A DNA stretch of 64,000 nt. It comes from Cyanidiococcus yangmingshanensis (taxonomy: Eukaryota; Rhodophyta; Bangiophyceae; Cyanidiales; Cyanidiaceae). The translations under genes were made by a program, and so were the position numbers. Location of the stretch: contig VWRR01000017.1 of the NCBI GenBank assembly GCA_013995675.1, positions 248,001 to 312,000 of the forward strand, read 5' to 3'. The notes under the pieces were generated by a model. The model was given only the letters and a program-made list of their open reading frames with translations, had not been told where the DNA came from and made no database searches. This document shows, piece after piece, positions 20,791-32,930 of this stretch (positions are counted from its first letter, which is position 1; each line of letters begins with the position of its first letter).

Positions 20791-21528
20791 ATGATCAAGA
20801 ACAGTCCCCCCGCGAATGTGAGTCTCGGGCCTGAAACCAGTGGCTACAAGATACCTGTGCTAGATCGTGAGCACTTTTTCACACATTTTCGGCAACTGAG
20901 CGAGGCTCGAAGATGCCTCGATTCTCCACCAGAACGCTGGTACGCCGCACTTTATCAGGTGTTTACTGACCTCACACGACTACGAGGATGGACGTGCTCC
21001 ACTGTTCTCTTTTTGGATCCGGCAAGCTTCCCTGAGGGCTTGTTGGGACCGCTTTGCGACAGTAATCACCATGCTGACAAATCGAGTCCTGCTGGGAATG
21101 CGAGCAATCTTGGTCATTGCTGCTATCGCGTTCGATGTTGCATAATCGGAACGCCACCCACAAACCGGTTGAACCGGATGGCACCCGAAAACAAGGCACT
21201 GGACACCAGTGCAGGTGATATGGCACTCACGAGCGAGAACGAAATCGTAATACCTGTACCAATCCACGCATCGCTCACATTGGCGAGCATCGATAAGGCT
21301 ATACACGTCTCTCGACGCATCAGCTCAGTAGCTAGCTCTCATCCATATCCTGAGGCAATCTCAAAGAATGGGACTGTAGTTTCTGAGAACGAAAACAGTA
21401 AGGCGAGTGTTATTCTCGGCTTTGTGGACAACGACTCAACGACGGCATTTTATCGCATACAGGAGGGGGTCGGTAACCTTGCTGCTTCAGATTGTTTTCG
21501 CATGGATGATGTGGACATGTCGAACTAG
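20791..21528 (+). CDS. SEN15: tRNA-splicing endonuclease subunit SEN15-like
   Basis: SEN15 is a non-catalytic structural subunit of the four-protein tRNA intron endonuclease in the nucleus. The 245-residue frame starts at ATG 20791. The N-terminal RWYAALYQVFTDLTRLRGW and the C-terminal block EIVIPVPIHASLTLASID plus VILGFVDNDSTTAFYRIQEG match the conserved Sen15 fold (VPVPExxSLS... and DSTIVYYxL in known members). A longer, less conserved loop separates them. No catalytic Tyr/His/Lys triad is seen, as expected. Cyanidiophytes are known for intron-containing and permuted tRNA genes, which need this enzyme. Confidence 0.75.
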   Translation: MIKNSPPANVSLGPETSGYKIPVLDREHFFTHFRQLSEARRCLDSPPERWYAALYQVFTDLTRLRGWTCSTVLFLDPASFPEGLLGPLCDSNHHADKSSPAGNASNLGHCCYRVRCCIIGTPPTNRLNRMAPENKALDTSAGDMALTSENEIVIPVPIHASLTLASIDKAIHVSRRISSVASSHPYPEAISKNGTVVSENENSKASVILGFVDNDSTTAFYRIQEGVGNLAASDCFRMDDVDMSN

Positions 21529-22697
21529 TATGCACAGGTCCCATGCCGAGTAACTCTACTCGGTTGGGGTGATTTCTCATTCAGAAAATCAATGATATAT
21601 CAGACTGGGACGAAATAAGCAGTGCTAACGATATATCTCTTGTAGAGGCTCATGCTTGGAGGCCGACTTTTAATATCGTACTGGCTCGTTTGGCAAGTCT
21701 CTGCCTGCTGATGAGCGATCAAGTTTAGAGGAGCCTTTCATGCTCAGGGGGCAGATGAAATCAGCTCAAAGAGAGACGATGTAATGAGATTCATGAACTA
21801 AATGGCCATCAAGCGAGGATTTTAGTTTCCTTTATGTTATCACAACTTGTTGATCGCCCAGAATCAGAGTATCGTAAATTTCTTGAAAATACGGTTCAAC
21901 GTAAATGATTGCGGAGCCGTTTTGCACTCTCTGGTGATAAATTCTGTTAAAAATTCTGGTTAGACACGGGTGAATCAACTTGAATGACGAGTCAACTGCA
22001 GCTTGAAGCAGTATATTCGTTGAAAAAGCGTTTTCTCTGATTTTCCGCAAATTAGGTCCATTCTGTCTCGAACGGAGCCCCAGGGCCCTAAAATGAAAGC
22101 TGTTCTTCGAAAAAGGGTTCCACGGCTGTCAAGTGCTCCGCCGGAGTTTTTAACTCATTTTAGCTAAAGCAGTACTGGTGTCAAAATACCGTATTTCAGG
22201 GATCGATACCACAAGAGAGTAGGGGTCTTCCGAAAAAAGTTGCACTCGGGATTTCGTGCCAAATTGCTCTATTTATATCTTTTCGAGACGTTTGGCAAGC
22301 ATCAAGACCCAAACTCATGAAACGTGTCCATGTTGTCTCCACGTTAGCTAAGGAGCGAATCTACTGACAGCTAGGCAACTGAGCGGTGGCGACACTAGCA
22401 CAAATTCATATCTCGAAAGTATGCCAAAGCTTTACCGTTAAAAAAGTTAGAGCGTTTCAAAGGAGTGAAAACACAATTATGAAGCCCTGCCTTTTATATT
22501 GCACATTTTAGAGCAAGTCAGGAAGCTGCGTATTCCAGAGTTTCCATCATCTGCTTTTGTTTAGTTGACCAATACACGTGAGTAAACGTCAGCCCGCGAT
22601 AAACGTCTGGCGACAATCGGGCTGAGTTGTATACCGAGCCACTCAATCTTTCAGAATATTTTATTTACTGGACGCTTTTTTCGCAATGACCTCCTGA
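21529..22697. other. 1.2 kb intergenic region, A+T-richer
   Basis: No supported gene. A 72-codon minus frame (21832-22050) with TRIFNRIYHQRVQNGSAII lacks an ATG-led family match. Short A/T tracks are frequent. Nothing resembling a tRNA or snRNA was found by eye. Confidence 0.4.
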
Positions 22698-23799
22698 ATG
22701 GATAAGGTTCAACACAAAGTTGCCACTCGAAAGAGACGATCCTTCGCTTCAAAGCTGGAAAGATCTCCAGCTTCGAGACTAAAATTAGAGCCTGGCGAAG
22801 AAGCAGCGCCCCACTCTCTGATGCAAGTTGAACAACAGAGTGGCTCGAGTGACCTCCGGCGGAAAGTAGCTTGGGATAGCCTGGGCGAACGTGGTGCAGA
22901 AAGAGTGGTTGCCTGTAGCAAAGGCGGGGACGTGAGTGGACTAGCGGTTATCCACTCGGTCGAGAAAACTGCGGAGCGAAAAGCAAGCTCACGGTTTTAC
23001 GCTGACACGCAGGGTTCCACAGAGAAACAGCTGGTTCAGGGTGGTGTCGGTTTTCTTCGTACGCTTGATGCATTACAGTCCCAGTCCCAGACCCACCTAC
23101 TCGTGAGCGAAAAACAGCGGGGAAACTCGCTTCTGCATTCTATCCGAGACGTTCCGTGGAAGTTTGCAGGTTTCGATTTTGCTGACTTTCTTCTAGGGCC
23201 TCATTCTTGCGCCTTCTTTCTTTCAATGAAATTCCACCTCCTTCGACCGAGTTACATTTACGATCGAGTCCGACAACTCGGTAGAAGGGACTTTTCGGCT
23301 AAGAATACTCATCGTTCTTATCGATAACGAAGGTGGTATCTTTTTCGGGTCCGGCCATAATGAGGATACTGCACCAAGTCGCTCACCGTTAGCAGAGTTA
23401 GAAAAAATGTGTTTGCTTCAAGATCTAACTCTAATGGTGGCCTGGAATAATGATGAAGCTGCAAGAATCTTGGAAAGCTACAAAATGCAGGAGGGCAGAG
23501 CTTCTGATAGCCTTCAGGGCGCTCTTATCGGACAACGCTACGTACATACGCTTACTGAAGGTCCAAGTGAAGTCGTGCGCCAGGGAGACTCCTCGCTCCA
23601 TCGCGCAACTGCTTTTCTTGCTGCCTCTCGAGCAGTGAACCGCACAGACGCTGCAGTCCTGCTTCGACATTTCGGCAGCCTGCGAAAAATACTCACTGCA
23701 AGCGTCGAAGAGCTCGTTGCTGTGCCTGGAATTGGCCCTGTCAAATGCGCAAAACTATTCAAAATATTGCATGAACCGTTAGCAAAAGATAGTTTCTGA
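22698..23799 (+). CDS. ERCC1: DNA excision repair protein ERCC1 / Rad10
   Basis: ERCC1 pairs with XPF to form the 5' structure-specific nuclease of nucleotide excision repair and crosslink repair. From ATG 22698, a 150-residue polar tail precedes the XPF-like central domain: NSLLHSIRDVPWKFAGF, LLGPHSCAFFLSMKFHLLRP. The C-terminal part in another frame carries LTLMVAWNNDEAARILESYK and a double helix-hairpin-helix (LLRHFGSLRKIL and VAVPGIGPVKCAKLF) that binds XPF. The frame changes at the TTTT of 23292-23295; with one T surplus the text runs on as FRLRILIVLIDNEGG, exactly the expected beta strand. The protein is complete otherwise, so a sequence error is likelier than a pseudogene. Confidence 0.93.
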
Positions 23800-23986
23800 A
23801 TTGTACCATACAAGAATCTAGGTGGAGACAGTACGTATCGATCTACTGTGTAGATTCAACCAGGCACCGATTCCGATTTGATTCATGAGCGCTCTCTCTC
23901 ATCACAGCTGCTTGCCGAGAGGCCACAACGCACCAAGTTGGCTCGGGCTCTTAGCGAAGTCAGAAGCCATGTACGAAAAGCAACAT

Positions 23987-24532
23987 TCATCGGGTTTTGA
24001 TGCTACGAAAACGTTTCAAAAAAGAATCATATCGAGTTTTCACATGCCCGCCTTTGTCTATGATCAAACTTCGGTGAAGCGATCTCCATGCTATGAGCGC
24101 TGCAGCCAAAATTCCGAACATTTCGAAGAATGTGGACGCGAAAGGAACCAGATTGATAAGATGGAGCAGAGCTGCGATAGCTCCACCACCCAGTGCAAGT
24201 AAGCCGAAAGCAGAATCCTTTTTGATCCTATCTCTAATGGGATCACCCAACAATTTTGCGGCCTTCCGAACGAGTGCGCCGCTGTGCTTTTGCACGAATT
24301 CCAGCTCCTCCGATTCCCGCGCTTGTGTCGCCACTTTCAACAAGTTTATGAACTGTTTTCCATCACTACTTTCTAGTTTGCACGAAAGCTCTCGGAAGCT
24401 TTGACATTTTTTCAGAACAGGATAACGCAAGCGTAGTGTGAGCATATCGTGTTTAGAGACTGAGCAGCCCGAAGAGAAACCTCTTGAGACTCTTTCCGCC
24501 GGCCGCAGTAACGGAGCAGGAAAGGCATACAT
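23987..24532 (-). CDS. plastid CAAD-domain / CURT1-like thylakoid membrane protein
   Basis: CURT1 proteins bend thylakoid membranes; the same CAAD domain is found attached to cyanobacterial aminoacyl-tRNA synthetases. The first ATG is at 24532, giving 181 residues. The first 50 residues are basic and Ser-rich, fitting a transit peptide. The conserved C-terminal block has an amphipathic helix (KLLGDPIRDRIKKDSAFG), two hydrophobic segments (AIAALLHLINLVPFASTF and FGILAAALIAWRSLHRSL) and a basic tail. The INLVPFASTFFE motif is characteristic. It is divergently transcribed from NDC80 with 274 bases between starts. Confidence 0.82.
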   Translation of the reverse strand: MYAFPAPLLRPAERVSRGFSSGCSVSKHDMLTLRLRYPVLKKCQSFRELSCKLESSDGKQFINLLKVATQARESEELEFVQKHSGALVRKAAKLLGDPIRDRIKKDSAFGLLALGGGAIAALLHLINLVPFASTFFEMFGILAAALIAWRSLHRSLIIDKGGHVKTRYDSFLKRFRSIKTR

Positions 24533-24806
24533 AGTTATGGGCGCTTTGATCAATAAATGTAGACTCGATGAACGTGAAATAATTTATTTAACCAATATCG
24601 TCACTTGACGGGGTTAAGTATCGACCAGTTTCCTATATAGGGCGGTTTTTGTTGTCAGAGGTTTCAGAAGAAACGGACCATCAACGCTCCGGCGCAAAAT
24701 CGCTGGAAGAGGCGCCGCCTGCACGGGCGCCGTTGGAAATTTCAAATCTCCATGTGTTCCGTGGCCTGGTATTGTCGCGCACACGACAATACCGTTCCAC
24801 AGGTGT

Positions 24807-27119
24807 ATGTTTCAAGAAGAACGGCGGCTCACCATGGCCCCTGGGTCCATTTCTGTCGCTGCTCTGTCCGCAATGAAAGGACAGAGCAACCCGCGGAGAA
24901 TGTCTCTGGGTCCGGGCGCTCGCTTGCAAACAGCTGCTTATGACGTTGAAAGCTCGGTCCCTTGTACGCCTGCAAGTGCTATGAAAGGCCGCCCGAGCCA
25001 TCTATATGGAACGTCTGGACTGCGTACTGACCCGAGACCTTTGTCCGACCGACAATATATGCAAGCTTGTATGAAAAGTCTTATTTGCTATTTAAGTGAG
25101 CATCATTATGACCAGCCGATTTCTCTGAAGACTTTGTCCAGTCCTTCCGCAAAGGACTTTCAATCAATATTTACTTTTCTCATAAGACGACTAGACCCCA
25201 ACTTTCAATGGACAACAAAGTTCGAAGACGAGGTTCCGCAGCTTCTGAAACGTCTTAGGTACCCTTTTACAGTTAGCAAATCCGCGTTGTATGCCGTTGG
25301 GTCGCCACATACCTGGCCGACGTTACTCGGGTGCCTCACATGGCTCGTCGAGCTTTTGATTTATGACGTTGAGTACAGCACCATCAAATCACAAGAAATG
25401 AAGCGTATTATGCTGGCCGCCGGAGTCTTGGAAGAATCGGACGAGTCTGAGACTCATTCTGCCTCCAGTGAAAGCGCAGCTTCTGAGTTTCGTGCGTTTG
25501 CAGAGGAGCAAATCTTCTTCGAATACGTCACCGCCACATACTCCTCTTTCCTCGCTGGATCGGACGATTATGAAGAGTTCGACGCGGAACTTGAAGCGGC
25601 CTTCCGCTCTCGTGACGTCAAGGCAGAATCCCGCTCGCGCGAGCTCGAAACTCAACTGCAAAACCTTGAGAAACAGCTGCAACGAACGCAGAGCACAGTC
25701 GCCGAAAATGAAGCGCGAATGTCTGAGCTTACTCAAAAACGAGAAGACTACATATCCGATCTCGAAAAATTCCGAAAGCTTCTTGCTCAATTAGATGCGC
25801 ATAAGACGATGCTAGAGCAAAAACTAGTAGAGCGTCAAAAGGAGGCCCGCGAAAAGTCAATGGAGACTGAGAGTTTCCGTCGGCAGTTGAAAGAGCTCAA
25901 AGAGAGAACAGAAGCACAACAAAGTCTTTCGATTGACGTAGAGCACATATCCCGTCGCCGACGGGAGCTTCGCTCCGCACTGGATCGAGCACAGCAGAAG
26001 CGCGAAGATGCCGAGACTCGTCTTAGGGAGATGGCGAACACCAAGGATTCAATGCGATGTAGAGTTGATGAAGCCGTGCATCGTGTAAGATTGTGCTCCG
26101 AACGTGCGAATCTTCCCGAAAGAATTCTCGATGGAGACGCTGTTTTCGCGGGTATGGAAAACTCAATAACCAGCGAGGAAGCGCGCCGAATACACGGGAC
26201 TGTTGAGTGCGCCTTACAGGAGCATCTGCGACAAGTGACAGAAGACATTGAGCATCTCAAGAGCGAGGCCCTGGAACTTCAAGAAATTGTTCGAGCTGTT
26301 GAGGAAAAAACGCTTCTTCAGCAAGAGAAAAATCGCATTCTCTCCACGAAACTCCAACGACTTGAAGCTAAGTACTCCTCTGAACGCGAGGCGCTTGTAA
26401 AGCGGCTCTCGGAAGCATCGGAGAGGAACGCACGCATTCAGCAGGAACTCTGCGAAATAAGAACGCAGTTGCAGGAAAACGTTGAGAGCAGCCAGAAAGC
26501 CATTGAGCTTGTTCGAACAGAGTGGCGATCGCTAGCGAACGCTACTCAGGTCGAGTATGATTCCGCCAACGATTCGCTGCTTCTAGCTGTCGAGAGACTC
26601 ACAGATCACAAGGTTTATATTCAGAACACACTCTCCGGTCTACAAAAAAAATACAAAGCAGTACTCGTTGCCGTGACTGGTGGCGATCATGGCGAGGCAG
26701 TCTCGGAGAACGACGCATCAGAAGAGACTGAAGCAGCGTTATCTTCGACACTTGTGCCGGAAATTCAAGCTCTTCGATTACAGAACAAAACTGAGGTTTT
26801 CGAATCCCGAGTTCAAACGAAGCGCGACTCCGAGCGGCCTGTGCGACGAGAATATTCCACCGAATCGCCTGTTAACTTAAATGTCGACAAGAATCCTCCG
26901 CAGAAATGTCAGCGACTCTCATATCCTGAGAAGTCTTTGGACGCTGTGCAAGCTCGGCAGGCATACGAGAGCTATCTGGCCAAAGCTATTGCTTCATCGA
27001 TGAGGGCTGCGCACTGCAGCGCTCGTGTACCTCTGGCCTCTAACGACACGCTCGCGGGTCTTCGATATGCTTTGCGTCTGAGGTTTCAAAGCTTCCGAAC
27101 GACCCTCGCGGTAAAATAG
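24807..27119 (+). CDS. NDC80: kinetochore protein NDC80 / HEC1
   Basis: NDC80 is the microtubule-binding subunit of the Ndc80 complex at the outer kinetochore. The 770-residue frame begins at ATG 24807. A basic, Ser/Pro-rich tail (residues 1-75) precedes the calponin-homology domain (about 80-200), with DRQYMQACMKSLICYLSEH, DFQSIFTFLIRRLDPNF, EDEVPQLLKRLRYPF and SKSALYAVGSPHTWPTLLG all typical of the family. A long coiled coil runs from about residue 265 to 620 and ends in a less ordered region. Length is slightly above the human protein (642). The frame is unbroken throughout. Confidence 0.95.
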   Translation: MFQEERRLTMAPGSISVAALSAMKGQSNPRRMSLGPGARLQTAAYDVESSVPCTPASAMKGRPSHLYGTSGLRTDPRPLSDRQYMQACMKSLICYLSEHHYDQPISLKTLSSPSAKDFQSIFTFLIRRLDPNFQWTTKFEDEVPQLLKRLRYPFTVSKSALYAVGSPHTWPTLLGCLTWLVELLIYDVEYSTIKSQEMKRIMLAAGVLEESDESETHSASSESAASEFRAFAEEQIFFEYVTATYSSFLAGSDDYEEFDAELEAAFRSRDVKAESRSRELETQLQNLEKQLQRTQSTVAENEARMSELTQKREDYISDLEKFRKLLAQLDAHKTMLEQKLVERQKEAREKSMETESFRRQLKELKERTEAQQSLSIDVEHISRRRRELRSALDRAQQKREDAETRLREMANTKDSMRCRVDEAVHRVRLCSERANLPERILDGDAVFAGMENSITSEEARRIHGTVECALQEHLRQVTEDIEHLKSEALELQEIVRAVEEKTLLQQEKNRILSTKLQRLEAKYSSEREALVKRLSEASERNARIQQELCEIRTQLQENVESSQKAIELVRTEWRSLANATQVEYDSANDSLLLAVERLTDHKVYIQNTLSGLQKKYKAVLVAVTGGDHGEAVSENDASEETEAALSSTLVPEIQALRLQNKTEVFESRVQTKRDSERPVRREYSTESPVNLNVDKNPPQKCQRLSYPEKSLDAVQARQAYESYLAKAIASSMRAAHCSARVPLASNDTLAGLRYALRLRFQSFRTTLAVK

Positions 27120-27681
27120 GACAGAAGTCTCTACACGTGCTAAATCAGATGAATCTTTAGCCCTATTGAGTCGGCGTGTTCAAGTATCAAGTTGTCGGCT
27201 AGCTTCTTCCGCGTTTACAAATCAGGTCTCTTTCGTGTTATACAAGCAAACGTGGTGTTGGGATCAACAAAGAAATATTTGCCCTAACCTCAAATTAGCT
27301 GGTTCCGTCTCCACTGAGGAACCATCTTACGAGTCCTGATGCTCTCCTGAATTTCGCAATGAATCATAGGGTCTGATAGATATACCATAAAGGTGCACGG
27401 ACGGTTGCGCACGCTCCGTAGATAATAAATGTTGACGCGGGGTTCCCGAAGGCGATCAGAGCGATGCGCGTCAGCGAAACTGTGGCCGATATAGATACAA
27501 ATGGGCTGTTATGTAAAGAGCGGGTGCTCGACGGACGGCTAGTCGCTATTGCGAGCCTGTTGGGCGGCGGTAGTGCTGAGCGTTGATCGCAAAGCCGTAC
27601 GAAGATCAGCGTGTGAAAACTTGGACGGCGGTGCTAGGTACAAATTGTTTTCCAGCCGCAAGTACAGAGGTTTGGCCCAAC
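27120..27681. other. intergenic region
   Basis: No gene supported between NDC80 and the DUF760 gene; presumed 3' and 5' flanks. Confidence 0.4.
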
Positions 27682-29093
27682 ATGACCGCGAAACTGCGTG
27701 AAACTTTCGTTTCATCGGCTTCAATTGAAGTCGGGAGCGTGCGTAGCAAGTGATTACGTCTGCGCAAACCGTTTCAACGCAGGTTTTCGTTGGAAAAACT
27801 GGCGCTGCGTTACGAAGCAGCCGGCTTTTGGACTACGCGCGCATTCTGCGCAGCGACTGGCTCGGCAGGCAGCTGAAAGGCTTGACGAAGATATATACCG
27901 AGAAGATTCCTTTGAACGTGAACTACTACGGACTTAATGACTGGGATTGTGCGACCGCGGAGGTTAGTTCGGAGGGTGGGTACCCGTGGCTGGTGGCCAG
28001 CGCACAACCCCCACGTGGTAACCGCAGAAGAGGACGCGGACAGGACGGTGACCGCGACGAAAGCGATGAAGTAAACGACGATTCGGACGAAGAGGACAGC
28101 AGTGAAAATGTTGACTTTGATGGAGACGCAGAAGCGCTGAAGTGGGCCTTGAGGCAGCTCGTTGACAGTGCGAAGCGGATGGCTCGGACCGAGGCCGCAG
28201 CGGATCGCAAGATTACGAATTTACTGGAATATGTGCGCGTTTATGAAGACCTTGAAAACTTGAATGATGTTGATGCAATTTCAAAGGATGTTCCGGATGA
28301 CACGAAAGAAGCCTTCAAGCGAACTGTTCTTGGCATACTCGGTACCTTGCCGCAAGACGGGTTTGAGATACAGATCACAACGAATAGAGAAGCATTTTCA
28401 AAGCTGCTGCTTTCGAGCATGATTACCGGATACACGTACCATGCTGCAGAGGTTAGAATGCGTATGGATGAAAAATTTGACGTTTTTTCGTGGACCATGG
28501 GTGTGAGACCAATCGACCCCATTTCTTCGGAGCAATCAAGAGAGAAGCCCGCCGAGGTGTCAAAAGATCACGTCGAAAAGGAGCGTAAGGTTGTCGGTGG
28601 AAAGGTTCTCATCCATGGGCGTGAAATATCTGCACAGGAATACATTGAGATGTTGGAAAGTCGTCTCGGTCTTTATCTGACAGATCGCATCATGCTACTC
28701 GACTACATGCGCCAAATTGGGGTTGAACGACTCGTGGCTTTACAAGCAGACCTCCGCGGTGAGGTGGCTGAGACAATGCACGAATTGGTGCGTTCTATCG
28801 TTGGCAAACTTGGAGGTGATGTGATGGGGGGTATATTTTCAGGCGGGGAAAACATTGTCCGAAATCGCATTCTGACAACTCTTTTCGGGAAGAACTCGGA
28901 TGCTTCAGACAAGGAATCGGGTAGTATTCCCCACTACAAAGGTGTCTCTGTAACCATAGTAAGCAGCAGAGAATATCTCGCGCATCTCATTCTGTGGGCA
29001 CTGGCTGTTGGATATCGAATTCGAGGAATCGAGACGCTTCTTCAAATACGTCAATCATGCACGGCTCGACCCGGTGAGGACGATACAACTTAA
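27682..29093 (+). CDS. plastid DUF760 family protein
   Basis: DUF760 proteins occur in algae, plants and some cyanobacteria; Arabidopsis members such as At3g17800 are plastid proteins of unclear function. The long frame (27750-29093) begins at a GTG directly after a stop. A short frame from ATG 27682 encodes MTAKLRETFVSSASIEVG, a good transit-peptide start, and runs into the long frame if one A is missing near 27748. The mature protein has an acidic, Asp/Glu-rich spacer (about residues 125-150), then two related halves: NLLEYVRVYEDLENLN...SKLLLSSMITGYTYHAAEVR and a C-terminal LAHLILWALAVGYRIRGIE. The two repeats of LLxxMxxGY are the family signature. Confidence 0.75.
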
Positions 29094-29158
29094 TCTGAAG
29101 CACGTTTGAGATGGTTGCTGACATGCCCACCTTTGAATAAAAGCATCAGTTCTGCAAA

Positions 29159-31529
29159 TCACTCCATGCTGAAATCTGCAGATTCGCCGCCATCACGTAA
29201 AAACCTATCCCATCGATCCTCTCTGCGTACCCGATCCCAAAATGTGCGCACCGCGTTCGTTCCGAAGCCAATCGCAAAAATACCAAGTACCCAGGAGATG
29301 CTTACATCACCGACTCCTGGCAGGGGTATCGAACCACTCGCCAGAATGGCTGCGATAGATAAGGACGCTGCCACAGTTGTTGCTAAGCTAGCTTCCATGG
29401 CAGCGTTTTGTCTTCGAACCAGTCTCTCCAGCTCCGTACTGCGTGAACGCACAACCACATCACCATTCTCTATTTTCTGTATCGTGCTCTCAAGATGCTC
29501 CACCCTGCTCGGCAAGCTCACCACACCGCGGAGGGCTTTGTCGCTGAACCAGCTACGAAATGTCTGCACTTGGCTCCGGCTCTTCAAAAGTGCAAGGCCA
29601 TATGGTTGCGCGACCTGGCCAAATGAGAAATTCGGATCCAGTGCTCGACATAGGCCCTCGAGGGTTGTGAAGGCGCGCAGAACAAAAGTGAAGGTTGCCG
29701 GCAAACGGAAAGGTCGATCATATGCAATTGAATAGAGATCCTCGCCTATAGCGCGGACCGTTTGGCTGCGCACAGGTCGGCTGCCGAGAGAATTCAGGAA
29801 GAACTGGATCGTTCTTCGAACAGGTGCAGGATCACGAGGCGGCACCAGAGCACCTAGATCGATCAAGAGCTTCATCACGTTCTCCGCATCCTTATCTACA
29901 ACTGCAGCGAGCAGCTGGACGATGCGTTCCTTCACATTACCCGAGAGTTCACCCATCATTCCGAAATCGTAATAAATGAGAACATCCCCGGGAGCAACTG
30001 CCAAATTACCCGGATGAGGGTCTGCATGAAAGAAGCCGCTGCCAAGAATTTGGAAGAGATACGCCTCTGCAACTCTTTTGGCAATCCTAGAGAGATCAAA
30101 ACCCATCTCTCGCAATCGAGAAACATCGCTTATTTTGATTCCGGGAAGATATTGCTGTACAAGCACACGCTGGGTTGTGTGTTCCCAGAATATTTTTGGA
30201 ACACGAACCCACGGCACACCACTGAATTCTGCTCGGAAACGGTCAGCGGAACGGCCCTCTTCGACATAATCAATTTCGCGAAGCAGAACATTTTTGCATT
30301 CCTCAAATATGCCCAGCCAGTCACGAGTGGAGCCTCCGAGTTGGCGCGAGTTCTGTGCAAAGATGGCCAAGGACCTCAATAACCGCAGATCAATATCGAA
30401 AAGCTCCCTTAGTTGGCGACGCTGAACCTTAACGACGACATACTCTCCGGTAGCGCGCAAACGAGCTAGGTGAACCTGGCCGAGCGACGCTGCTGCGATC
30501 GGTTCATCCTCAAACAACGAGAAGACATCACCGATGCCACCTGCAGAAAGCTTAAGCTCCTCTTCGATTATCTTCTTTGCTGTCTCTGCGGAAAAAGGAG
30601 GGACACTGTCTTGTAGCTTTGAGAGCTCCTCAATAACTTCAGGAGGAAAAAGATCTGAGCGTGCACTAAACAGCTGCCCTACTTTGATGAACGTAGGCCC
30701 AAGCCGAATCAGTTCCTCCCGCGTCCAGGCGGCGATCGCTTGACGACGTTCCTTCTGTTTCGCCTCTAGTTCCGCCTTCGAACGTACAAAACCATAAGGT
30801 CCAACGCCATTTCAGAAGCTGTACAGTTAGCAAGAACTGTGCCGTGAAGTCCCATATATCTAATGAGCGGAGCACTGGCTGTGGAGTCCACTCAAGCTGT
30901 TTTGCACGAATGTTCCGTGTGGTTTGCCCAGAAAATGCCCGGCCATCTGAGTCAGGCAAGCTACGTTGCACCAGCAAGCGTCCATCTCTATCAACGGCTG
31001 ATCCATGCGACCACTCTCGTCTTTCAATCGCGAGACCAGCTCCATTGGAATCGACCTCTGCTACCTGCTTCGACTCTTTCTCAGGATCAGAGAGATTCTG
31101 ACCCCTCCTAGAGAGTACTCTAAGCACCTGAAAGGCTTTCAGCGGTTCTGCGGTCCTCTGTGCTGATTTTTGAAACAACAAAGACAGGTCAATCTCGGTA
31201 CCGCTGACTTCTCCGGTGAGTTCGGAACTCGACGCAGCGTCTACCGTACGTTTCTGTTCCTGACGGAGCGCGGCGATCTTCTGTACAACCTTCTTTGTTC
31301 GGGGCGCGTCTCGCAGATCAAAGCGTTTTACACGTTCGATACTCCCTCCTTCTCGGCCGTTTTCTTCGAACTGCAACGTGATACGCTTCTGCCTGTGACT
31401 TCCAGATTTTGGCGGAAAGCCTTGAAAGTTTCTCAATCTCTTCGTAGAAACACCTCGTTCTTCTGTAATAAACGCTCGGATCGAAATTCCCTCCTTCAGA
31501 AAGCATAAGGTTCCATTCTTGCTCTTCAT
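29159..31529 (-). CDS. ABC1/ADCK/UbiB-type atypical kinase, probably plastid
   Basis: ABC1K proteins regulate prenylquinone metabolism in plastids and mitochondria. Signature motifs are present: KxGQ as FIKVGQLFSAR (about 30680), the Ala-rich loop AAASLGQVH, VVVKVQRR, GFFHADPHPGNL and YYDFGMMGELS. A C-terminal hydrophobic hairpin (SLATTVAASLSIAAILASG and VGDVSISWVLGIFAIGFG) suggests membrane attachment. The N-terminal 240 residues are basic and disordered, ending in SLDIWDFTAQFLL, the usual entry to the domain. Two frames are joined if one base of the AAAA at 30788-30791 is surplus. The kinase region is otherwise whole. The first in-frame ATG is at 31529; an ATG at 31729 in another frame could be the real start. 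The gene ends convergently with DUF760. Confidence 0.88.
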
Positions 31530-32930
31530 CGAAGGTAAAAGAGCCAAGAAAAGTAAGCACTTCGGAACGTTCACCAGGCGGGTACTGTAATCTAATCTTG
31601 ATACGCAGGAGCGAGCGCGTACAATTTCATTCAACGTCGAGGCGCCCAAGTCGAAATTGCCCCGCTTCCGATTTTCGAGACCGCCTGATGTCCCAGACGG
31701 ACGTTCGGCGTTTCCGGAGCTTGGATCATACGCCTGGATCAGTTTCTGCAGCGATGAGCTGCAGAGCTTTCAGAATAGATATGGCAGCGTGAAAACAGTC
31801 CTAGAACGATGGGATATGTGTCTTTATATCCTCAAGTAAGTAAAAGAAATTCGAATTTCAAGCACAAATGTGAAAAGCAACTAGTTGTCGCTCCGAAACC
31901 AGAACGCGTATACAGTGACTGCGTTTTGCAAGACGCAGTAAGTTCTATTTAACTTCTTGAGGGCATGAATGAAGAACTTCTGGACTTTTCCTCCGAAAAG
32001 CTCTCTAAACTCATGCAAATCTGCTAATCTGGAAGTTAGAATATGCTGTTTTACTGCTGCCTGATTCTCTTCTCGCAAAGCACACTGATTATGCAATTCG
32101 ACTTCGATGCTTCCTCATTTAGAGAAACACTTTCTGGATATCAGTGGCCCAAACGGTTCCAATCTGGAATTAGGTGGTGTTCTGAGACTGATGCGTTGAT
32201 TGCTGCGAACAGAGGGGCAGAACGCGGAATATACCCAACCTCGGAGGAAGTCCTTTAGAATCAAGCAAGATGCAGAAGAGCATACTCCATCGTCTGCATG
32301 GTTTGGCTTTTGTAAAAACGTGAATTACGCAGCATTCCCGAAGCGCGGCTTCTGCGCATATTGGGCACCAAAGACGCCTGGAAAAACTGGTGAAATGTCG
32401 CGAGACCCGTAAAGTGACATGGACATCATTATTCTCTCAGGGAGATATACAAGGCTCGAATTGCTCCATGACATGTCTCAAATTCTGTTGATTCGTTCTA
32501 GTGGTTTGCGCTAAAAACCTCATAGGACAGGATATTAAGCAACGAACCAAAGGGGGAGGTGTACTAGAAACTTCCATGAGGCCTCGTGCTGCTTGAACGT
32601 ATTCGTCGCCGTCGCAAATCTCAACCCAATGCATTCAGTTTCGACGGAATATTCGTCCACTGTTTCAAAGGCGGGCATTATGCCCATCGTGAATCTCGCT
32701 CGTGATACAAAGCTGGGCCATGCATCCGACGCTAAAGTGAGTGCCCGCAAAAACTTAGAAAAGCATGTTACAGAAGTGCACCTCGGCTCATTCCAGTGAA
32801 TGCCAGTTCTGCGCTATGATGGAACATGCAGCGCACCTCAAGAGAAGCGTGTTTCATCGAACATCTCGAGACCAGCGGTTTCACCGCTCAGAAAACCACA
32901 ACAGTGTGGACCAAAACGCTGAGCAAATTT
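31530..32930. other. 1.4 kb region without a confident gene
   Basis: No known family. On the minus strand, frames at 32535-32750 and 32437-32634 overlap and could be one small gene crossing a frame change (FTMGIMPAFETVDEYSVET, then WVEICDGDEYVQAARGLME), about 90 residues. Frames at 31881-32096 and 32043-32258 are unremarkable. Confidence 0.35.

Noticed and set aside
25389-26260. Long minus-strand frames antisense to NDC80
   Set aside because: They are complements of the coiled-coil coding region, Ser/Arg/Leu-rich as expected for such shadows, and have no motif.
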